From Streptomyces sp. NBC_01198 (lineage in GTDB: Bacteria; Actinomycetota; Actinomycetes; Streptomycetales; Streptomycetaceae), in the NCBI RefSeq assembly GCF_036010485.1, contig NZ_CP108568.1:1798001-1862000 (forward strand): a DNA stretch of 64,000 bases. The letters are read 5' to 3'. The notes beneath the pieces are model-generated. The model was not told the origin of the DNA. It made no database searches and worked only from the letters and a program-made list of their open reading frames with translations. Below are positions 58,672-64,000 of this stretch, one piece after another; the stretch's first letter is position 1; the number at the start of each line of letters is the position of its first letter. Both the position numbers and the translations under genes were made by a program.

Positions 58672-59620
58672 GACGTCCGGCACGCAGGACGCCGTGGACG
58701 ACAGGGGCGCCGCCGGCGCCCCGGAGGCCCCCGAGGCCGCCAAGCCCAGGGACCGCGACAGCCAGGACCTGGCGGGCCTGGAGGCCGGCCTGGACGCCCT
58801 GGACGCGGTGACCGTCAAGCGGGCACCGGTCGGGCAGGTCCTGCTGAAGAAGGTGCTGCCGCCGATCGTCGCGGTGCTGCTGGTGCTGGTGGTGTGGCAG
58901 CTCGCGGTGTGGGCCAAGCTCGCCGACCAGACGAAGCTGCCCAGCCCGTCGGCGGTGGGCCAGGAACTGGTCGACCGGTGGACGGCCGGCGACCTCTTCT
59001 CCATCATCTGGACCAGCGTCTCGCACGGCCTGCTCGGCTTCCTCGCCGCGCTGGTCATCGGCACCCCGCTGGGCCTGGTGGTGGCCCGGGTGCCGCTGGT
59101 CCGGGCGGCGATCGGCCCGATCCTGTCCGGCCTCCAGTCGCTGCCGTCGGTCGCCTGGGTGCCCGCCGCGGTGATCTGGCTCGGCCTGAACAACTCCACG
59201 ATGTACGCGGTGATCCTGCTCGGCGCGGTGCCGTCCATCGCCAACGGCCTGGTGGCCGGCATCGACCAGGTGCCGCCGCTGTATCTGCGGGCAGGCCGCA
59301 CCATCGGCGCCACCGGGCTGCGCGGGGCGTGGTACATCCTGCTGCCCGCCGCGCTGCCCGGCTACGTGGCGGGGCTGAAGCAGGGCTGGGCCTTCTCCTG
59401 GCGGTCGCTGATGGCCGCCGAGCTGATCGCCTCCTCGCCCGACCTGGGCGTCGGGCTCGGCCGCTACCTGGAGAACATGCGGGAGGGCTCCGACATGGCG
59501 GGCGTCTTCCTGGGCATCCTGCTGATCCTCTTCGTCGGTATCGCCATCGACCTGCTGATCTTCAGTCCGCTGGAGCGCTGGGTGCTGCGCTCCCGCGGAC
59601 TGACCGCGCGGAGCCAGTGA
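58658..59620 (+). CDS. Sulfonate-type ABC transporter permease
   Basis: This 320-residue permease has a long soluble N-terminus (about 60 residues, acidic and Ala-rich) and then six membrane segments (IVAVLLVLVVWQLAVWA, LLGFLAALVIGTPLGLVVA, WVPAAVIWLGLNNSTMYAVI, GVFLGILLILFVGIAIDLLI). The EAA-type loop is YLRAGRTIGATGLRGAWYIL. It is coupled to the ATPase before it and overlaps the chelatase after it by GTGA. Confidence 0.93.
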   Translation: MASTETSGTQDAVDDRGAAGAPEAPEAAKPRDRDSQDLAGLEAGLDALDAVTVKRAPVGQVLLKKVLPPIVAVLLVLVVWQLAVWAKLADQTKLPSPSAVGQELVDRWTAGDLFSIIWTSVSHGLLGFLAALVIGTPLGLVVARVPLVRAAIGPILSGLQSLPSVAWVPAAVIWLGLNNSTMYAVILLGAVPSIANGLVAGIDQVPPLYLRAGRTIGATGLRGAWYILLPAALPGYVAGLKQGWAFSWRSLMAAELIASSPDLGVGLGRYLENMREGSDMAGVFLGILLILFVGIAIDLLIFSPLERWVLRSRGLTARSQ

Positions 59621-60387
59621 CCGTGCGCCCCGGCCTGTCCACGCCCCCGCTGCTCGTCATCGCGCACGGCTCACGCGACCCGCGGCACGCGGCGACCGTG
59701 CACGCCCTGACGCGGCGGGTTGCGGCGGCCAGGCCGGGGCTGCGGGTGGACACCGCGTTCCTGGACTTCACCGCCCCCTCGGTGCCGCAGGCCGTCAGCC
59801 GGCTCGCGGCCGACGGCGTACGGGAGGCGGTGGCGCTGCCGCTGCTGCTGACCCGGGCCTTCCACGCCAAGACCGACATCCCCGCGGTGCTGCGGGAGTC
59901 CACCGCGGCGCTGCCCCCGCTGCGGCTGCGCACCGCGGACGTCCTGGGTCCCTCCCCGCTGCTGACGGCCGCGCTGGAGCGCAGGCTGTCCCAGGCCGGG
60001 CTGCGGCCCGGCGACCGCGCGTCGACCGGTGTGGTGCTGGCGTCGGCGGGTTCCACCGACCCGGAGGCCAGGGCGGTGATCGCGGAGGTCGCCCGGGAGT
60101 GGCGGCGCACCGGCTGGCACGCGGTGCGGCCCGCGTTCGCCTCCGCGGCGCTGCCGCGCACCGAGGACGCGGTCAGGGCGCTGCGCGCCGAGGGGATACG
60201 CCGGATCGCGGTGGCGCCCTACGTGCTCGCCCCCGGCTTCCTGCCCGACCGGATCGCCCGCGGTGCCCGCGAGGCCGGCGCCGACCTGCTGGCGCCGGTG
60301 CTGGGCGCGGCCCCGGAAGTGGCCGGGCTGCTGCTGCGGCGCTACGACGAGGCGCTGCGCCCCGCCCGACGGCTGCTGTCCGCCTGA
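59617..60387 (+). CDS. Sirohydrochlorin chelatase (CbiX/SirB-like)
   Basis: This 256-residue two-domain protein has LLVIAHGSRDPRHAA, with the metal-binding His of domain one, and LPLLLTRAFHAKTDIP. The second half repeats the fold (VVLASAGSTDPEA, VAPYVLAPGFLPDRI). It inserts Fe2+ into sirohydrochlorin, the last step to siroheme, which the sulfite reductase at the start of this operon needs. Co(II) insertion for B12 is the alternative, but the operon context favours iron. Confidence 0.9.
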   Translation: MTVRPGLSTPPLLVIAHGSRDPRHAATVHALTRRVAAARPGLRVDTAFLDFTAPSVPQAVSRLAADGVREAVALPLLLTRAFHAKTDIPAVLRESTAALPPLRLRTADVLGPSPLLTAALERRLSQAGLRPGDRASTGVVLASAGSTDPEARAVIAEVAREWRRTGWHAVRPAFASAALPRTEDAVRALRAEGIRRIAVAPYVLAPGFLPDRIARGAREAGADLLAPVLGAAPEVAGLLLRRYDEALRPARRLLSA

Positions 60388-60484
60388 CCGGCCGGCCGGG
60401 CCGCACCGGGCGCCCCGCCCGCCCGCGCACGGGTGTGGCCTGCGCCTTCGCCGCCATGCGTGTAAGGGGCACCCGCCGTGTGAT

Positions 60485-60502
60485 GGTGGGGTTGTCCCCA
60501 CC
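60485..60502 (+). promoter_or_regulatory. Hairpin in the gap before the MMPL gene
   Basis: GGTGGGG/CCCCACC with a TTGT loop. It may be the operon terminator (98 bases after the chelatase stop). The rest of 60,388-60,635 must hold the MMPL promoter; no clear boxes are seen. Confidence 0.45.
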
Positions 60503-60635
60503 CCTGGGGGGGAGATGGCCCGCTGTGAAGTCACCAGCAGGCCGGATGGGTCGGTGCCCCGTCCGCCCATAGCGTCATCGGTGGAAGGAGCGGCCCGGCG
60601 CCGCCACCCGAGACGATCCTTGCAAGGGGGACACC

Positions 60636-62909
60636 GTGAGTCGCGGACGCGCACACGGCACCAGGATGGGCATCGCGGCATCGATGGGCAGTTGGAGCGC
60701 CCGGCACCGGTGGGCGGCGGTGGGCGGCTGGCTGCTCTTCGTCATCCTCGCGGTCTTCGTCGGCCAGTCGGCCGGCCGGGTCGACGTCGACCAGGACCGC
60801 TCGATGCCGGGCGAGGTCAGCCAGGCCGCCACGATCAACGACGACGCGGGGCTCAAGCCCCCGGCGAGCGAGATGGTGCTCGTCCAGGCCAAGGGCGCGG
60901 GCAGCGCCACCGACCCGGCCTTCAAGTCCGTGGTCGGCGAGGTGATCAGCGCGGTCAGGAGCAGCGGGAAGGTCACCGCGGTCACCTCGCCGTACGACAC
61001 CAAGTCCATCTCGGCGGACGGGCGTTCCGCGCTGGTGCGGTTCGACGTGCTCGGCGAGGAGAAGACCGCCGCCGACCGGATCGACCCGGTGATGGACAAG
61101 GTCGCGCAGGTCCAGGCGCGGCATCCCGACCTGCGGGTGGAGGAGTTCGGCGACGCCAGTTCGGAGAAGGTGCTCAACGACGCCTTCGGCAGCGACTTCG
61201 AGACCGCCGAGTTCTCCGCGGTGCCGCTGGCGCTGGGGATCCTGCTGATCGCCTTCGGCGCGCTGGTCGCGGCGCTGCTGCCGGTGGCGCTGGCGATGAC
61301 CGCCTTCGTCGCGGCCGGCGGTGTGGTGGCGGTGGTCAGCCACGTGGTGCCGATGAGCGACACCGCCAACTCCGTGATGCTGCTGGTGGGTCTGGCGGTC
61401 GGCGTCGACTACTGCCTGTTCTACCTGCGCCGCGAACGCGAGGAGCGGGCGGCGGGGCACGACGCGGACACCGCGCTGCGGATCGCCGCGGCCACCTCCG
61501 GCCGGGCGATCCTGATCTCCGGCATCACGGTGATCGTGGCCATGGCGGGCATGCTCTTCACCGGCATCGGGGACTTCAAGGCCATGGGCGTGGCCACGAT
61601 GATCGTGGTCGCCATCGCGATGTTCGGCTCGGTCACCGTGCTGCCCGCGCTGCTGTCACTGCTCGGCCACCGGGTCGAGAAGGGCCGCATCCCGTTCCTG
61701 AACCGGCGCGGCAAGCAGACCGGCGGGCGTCCCGCGGCGCCCGGCAACAGCCGCTTCTGGCGCTCCGTGCTCGGCCCCGTGCTGCGCCACCCCAGGACCG
61801 CCACCGTGATCGCCGGCGGCGCGCTGCTGGCGCTTGCCCTGCCCGCGTTCGGCATGAAGACCGCCAACCTGTCGATGCAGCAGGAGCTGGGCGACGGCCT
61901 GCCGATCATCCAGACCTACGACCACATCAACAGCGCCTTCCCCGGCGGCCCCGACCCGGCCCACGTGGTGGTCAAGGCGGCCGACATCGATGCCCCCGCG
62001 GTACGCGCGGCCATCGACGGCTTCCGCGCCGAGGCGGTCTCCTCGGGCGCCAGCAAGGGCCCGGTGACGGTCACCGTGCACAGCCCGCAGAACGTCGCCA
62101 GGATCGACGTGCCGCTGGCCGGCGGCAGCGACCGCGCCAAGGACGAGGCCGACGTGACGCTGCTGCGCGACCACGTACGCCCCGACACCCTCGGCAAGGT
62201 CGACGGCCTGCAGGCCCCGGTGACCGGGGAGACGGCCGGGTCCATGGACTTCACGCACAAGATCACCAGCAGCGTGCCGCCGGTCTTCGCCTTCGTGACC
62301 GTCTTCGCCTTCCTGCTGATGCTGCTGTCCTTCCGGTCGCTGACCATCGCGCTGACCTCGATCGTGCTGAACCTGCTGTCGGTGGGCGCCGCCTACGGCG
62401 TCCTGACCGCGGTCTTCCAGCACGGCTGGGGCGCCTCGCTGGTCGGCGCGCACGGCACCGGCGCGGTGGTGGCCTGGCTGCCGCTGTTCCTGTTCGTGAT
62501 CCTGTTCGGGCTGAGCATGGACTACCACGTCTTCGTGGTCTCCCGGATCCGCGAGGCCAGGATGCGCGGTCTGGCCACCAGGGGCGCCATCGAGCACGGC
62601 ATCACCACCACCGCGGGCGTCGTCACCAGCGCGGCGGTGATCATGGTCGCCGTCTTCGCGATCTTCGGCACCCTGTCGATGCAGAGCATGAAGCAGATGG
62701 GCGTCGGCCTGGCCTTCGCGGTGCTGATCGACGCCACCGTGATCCGCGGGGTGCTGCTGCCCGCGGTGATGACCCTGCTCGGCGACCGGAACTGGTACCT
62801 GCCGCGCTGGATGCACCGGCTGCCCGACCTCACCCACGACGAGTCGGCCCTGCCGCGGCCCCCGGCCACCGCGCCGCAACCGGCCGAGCCACTGCCCGAC
62901 CGCGTCTGA
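60636..62909 (+). CDS. MMPL (RND-type) family membrane transporter
   Basis: This 757-residue protein starts at GTG after AAGGGGG. It contains two MMPL units, each with one helix, a large outside loop and five helices (WAAVGGWLLFVILAVFVG; FSAVPLALGILLIAFGALVA; then SVPPVFAFVTVFAFLLMLLS and GTGAVVAWLPLFLFVILFGL). VGLAVGVDYCLFYLRREREE and FGLSMDYHVFVVSRIREAR are the proton-relay motifs with the paired Asp-Tyr. Such proteins export lipids, lipopeptides or antibiotics. No biosynthetic cluster adjoins, so the substrate is unknown. The C-terminal tail is Pro-rich. Confidence 0.92.
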   Translation: MSRGRAHGTRMGIAASMGSWSARHRWAAVGGWLLFVILAVFVGQSAGRVDVDQDRSMPGEVSQAATINDDAGLKPPASEMVLVQAKGAGSATDPAFKSVVGEVISAVRSSGKVTAVTSPYDTKSISADGRSALVRFDVLGEEKTAADRIDPVMDKVAQVQARHPDLRVEEFGDASSEKVLNDAFGSDFETAEFSAVPLALGILLIAFGALVAALLPVALAMTAFVAAGGVVAVVSHVVPMSDTANSVMLLVGLAVGVDYCLFYLRREREERAAGHDADTALRIAAATSGRAILISGITVIVAMAGMLFTGIGDFKAMGVATMIVVAIAMFGSVTVLPALLSLLGHRVEKGRIPFLNRRGKQTGGRPAAPGNSRFWRSVLGPVLRHPRTATVIAGGALLALALPAFGMKTANLSMQQELGDGLPIIQTYDHINSAFPGGPDPAHVVVKAADIDAPAVRAAIDGFRAEAVSSGASKGPVTVTVHSPQNVARIDVPLAGGSDRAKDEADVTLLRDHVRPDTLGKVDGLQAPVTGETAGSMDFTHKITSSVPPVFAFVTVFAFLLMLLSFRSLTIALTSIVLNLLSVGAAYGVLTAVFQHGWGASLVGAHGTGAVVAWLPLFLFVILFGLSMDYHVFVVSRIREARMRGLATRGAIEHGITTTAGVVTSAAVIMVAVFAIFGTLSMQSMKQMGVGLAFAVLIDATVIRGVLLPAVMTLLGDRNWYLPRWMHRLPDLTHDESALPRPPATAPQPAEPLPDRV

Positions 62910-62929
62910 CCAGGCCCTCCACGACCCGT

Positions 62930-62960
62930 GTGCCCCCGTACCGATCCGGTACGGGGGCAC
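62930..62960 (+). terminator. Hairpin terminator after MMPL
   Basis: A 14-bp perfect stem (62930-62943 with 62947-62960, GTGCCCCCGTACCG) with a 3-base loop lies 20 bases after the stop and only 29 bases before the next start. Confidence 0.85.
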
Positions 62961-62989
62961 TGTCGGCGGTCGCCGCTACGGTGGTGCGC

Positions 62990-64000
62990 ATGACCGTACG
63001 GGAGAGCAGCGCAGGCGGGACGACGGTGACGGGCGCCGACGAGGTCGAGCGCGGTCTCGAGCAGTATCGGGTGGAGCTGACCGGCTACTGCTACCGGATG
63101 CTCGGCTCCGCCTTCGAGGCGGAGGACGCGGTGCAGGAGACGCTGGTGCGGGCCTGGCGTGCCGCCGACCGGTTCGAGGGCCGCTCCTCGCTGCGGTCCT
63201 GGCTGTACCGCATCGCCACCAACGTGTGCCTGGACAGCCTCAACGCGGGAAAGCGCCGCGCCCGGCCGATGGACCTCTCGCCCGCCTCGCCCGCCGACAC
63301 TGTGCTGCCGGGACCGACGGCGGAGGGGGTGTGGGTGGAGCCCGCGCCGGACGGCCGGGTGGTGCCCGAGGGCGGCGACCCGGCGGACGTGGTGGTCTCC
63401 CGGGAGACCGTCAGGCTCGCCTTCGTGGCCGCGCTGCAGCATCTGCCGCCGCGGCAGCGGGCGGTGCTGATCCTGCGCGAGGTGCTGGCCTGGAAGGCCA
63501 GCGAGACCGCGGAGCTGCTGGAGACGACGGTGCCGTCGGTCAACAGCGCGCTGCAACGGGCCAGGGCCACCCTGGCGGAGGCCGGCGCGTCGGCGGACAC
63601 GGCGGTGCGGGACGCGGAGCTCGACGCGGACCGGGAGGCGCTGCTGGCCCGCTATGTGGACGCTTTCGAGCGGTACGACCTGCGGTCGCTGACCACGCTG
63701 CTGCACGAGGACGCGGTGCTCAACATGCCGCCGTATCCGATGTGGGTGACCGGCCACGACGACATACGCGACTTCATGGCGACGGTCGGCGCCGGGTGCG
63801 CGGGGTCGCTGATGGTGCCGGTCGCGGCCAGCGGGCTGCCGGGCTTCGCGCAGTACCGCCCGGACCCGGCGGGCGGCTTCCGGGCCTTCGCGCTCCAGGT
63901 GATCGAGGTCTCCGGCGGGCGGATCAGCACGATGACGTCATTCCACGACGCGGTCCGGCTCTTCCCGCTCTTCGGGCTCCCACTCGAACTCCCCGCCCAG
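62990..64000 (+). CDS. ECF sigma factor, SigX5/SigG type with SnoaL-like domain, 3' end cut by window
   Basis: 337 residues are visible and the frame is still open at the edge. Sigma region 2 is at about 28-95 (YCYRMLGSAFEAEDAVQETL, SSLRSWLYRIATNVCLD) and region 4 at about 145-195 (LPPRQRAVLILREVLAWKAS, ETAELLETTVPSVNSALQRA). The C-terminal SnoaL-like domain contains MPPYPMWVTGHDDIRDFMAT. In this sigma group the SnoaL-like part controls activity within the same protein, and no anti-sigma factor is needed. The start ATG sits close to the MMPL terminator with no clear ribosome site, so the mRNA may be leaderless. Confidence 0.9.
   Translation, partial: MTVRESSAGGTTVTGADEVERGLEQYRVELTGYCYRMLGSAFEAEDAVQETLVRAWRAADRFEGRSSLRSWLYRIATNVCLDSLNAGKRRARPMDLSPASPADTVLPGPTAEGVWVEPAPDGRVVPEGGDPADVVVSRETVRLAFVAALQHLPPRQRAVLILREVLAWKASETAELLETTVPSVNSALQRARATLAEAGASADTAVRDAELDADREALLARYVDAFERYDLRSLTTLLHEDAVLNMPPYPMWVTGHDDIRDFMATVGAGCAGSLMVPVAASGLPGFAQYRPDPAGGFRAFALQVIEVSGGRISTMTSFHDAVRLFPLFGLPLELPAQ

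Noticed and set aside
1..64000. tRNA/rRNA genes, insertion sequences, prophage or a secondary-metabolite cluster
   Set aside because: No transposase, integrase, phage or PKS/NRPS protein is present among the recognisable frames, and no clover-leaf or rRNA-like sequence was seen.

Overview
The window looks like chromosomal DNA of a Streptomyces-type (family Streptomycetaceae) actinobacterium. The base composition is very GC rich with strong third-position GC. GTG starts are frequent and ATGA/GTGA stop-start overlaps are common. TTA codons are nearly absent. Several genes belong to families typical of streptomycetes (SAV_915-like, DUF2637, PucR, ECF and anti-sigma-type proteins, secreted multidomain glycoside hydrolases with ricin-type lectin or CBM modules). 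I see no rRNA, tRNA, CRISPR array, insertion sequence, phage gene or replication origin.

Layout. 1-2000: the 3' half of an MFS exporter, a small SAV_915-type gene, and an array of a 74-bp direct repeat belonging to an intergenic repeat family that recurs three more times. 2010-6008: a damaged sugar-uptake/polysaccharide locus with a 5'-truncated DasR-like GntR regulator, an intact sugar-binding lipoprotein, a permease with two compensating single-base frameshifts and a lost 3' end, and a CBM3-GH16 protein that has lost its 5' end. 6093-8075: the most unusual gene, an ECF sigma factor fused through an anti-sigma-type zinc motif, a membrane helix and a Pro/Thr linker to a GH128-type beta-glucanase domain. 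8115-16223: an HTH_42 (AlkZ-like) protein, then a molybdenum hydroxylase operon (FAD, 2Fe-2S and molybdopterin subunits plus XdhC) divergent from a PucR regulator. 16461-28993: mixed housekeeping and accessory genes, including a TPR-like protein, an FCD-type GntR regulator, an FhuF-like ferric reductase under an iron box, DUF2637, a TTA-containing HATPase protein, a secreted GH95-like enzyme, PoxB, a PP2C-like protein and DUF456.

29127-44627 is a second carbohydrate region. It holds a GH25 lysozyme behind a DasR-like site, and a LacI regulator whose upstream palindrome recurs in front of a large CBM32-GH3 enzyme. RsgA lies in between, with a short upstream reading frame and a hairpin. Next come two ricin-lectin gene ends that diverge from a common breakpoint, a modABC molybdate transporter, and a divergent pair (ThuA-lectin and alginate-lyase-like-lectin) whose last 194 bp are a perfect inverted repeat. 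44724-50601 carries an AraC regulator, YihY, AidB, a GAF regulator and a GNAT enzyme. 50602-60387 is a compact assimilatory sulfur operon: a leader peptide, siroheme sulfite reductase, a zinc-ribbon protein, CysH, CysC, CysD, CysN, a sulfonate-type ABC transporter and a sirohydrochlorin chelatase. The window closes with an MMPL transporter and a SigX5/SigG-type ECF sigma factor that is cut off at the edge.

How parts fit together. ModABC would supply molybdate for the molybdenum hydroxylase controlled by PucR. The chelatase would make siroheme for the sulfite reductase, and CysDN/CysC/CysH would feed it sulfite. The secreted GH16, GH3, GH25, GH95 and lectin enzymes, the sugar-binding protein and the LacI/GntR operators describe a polysaccharide-degrading saprophyte. 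Several carbohydrate genes are broken at sharp joints or by homopolymer indels, so real gene decay and assembly error both need to be considered there.
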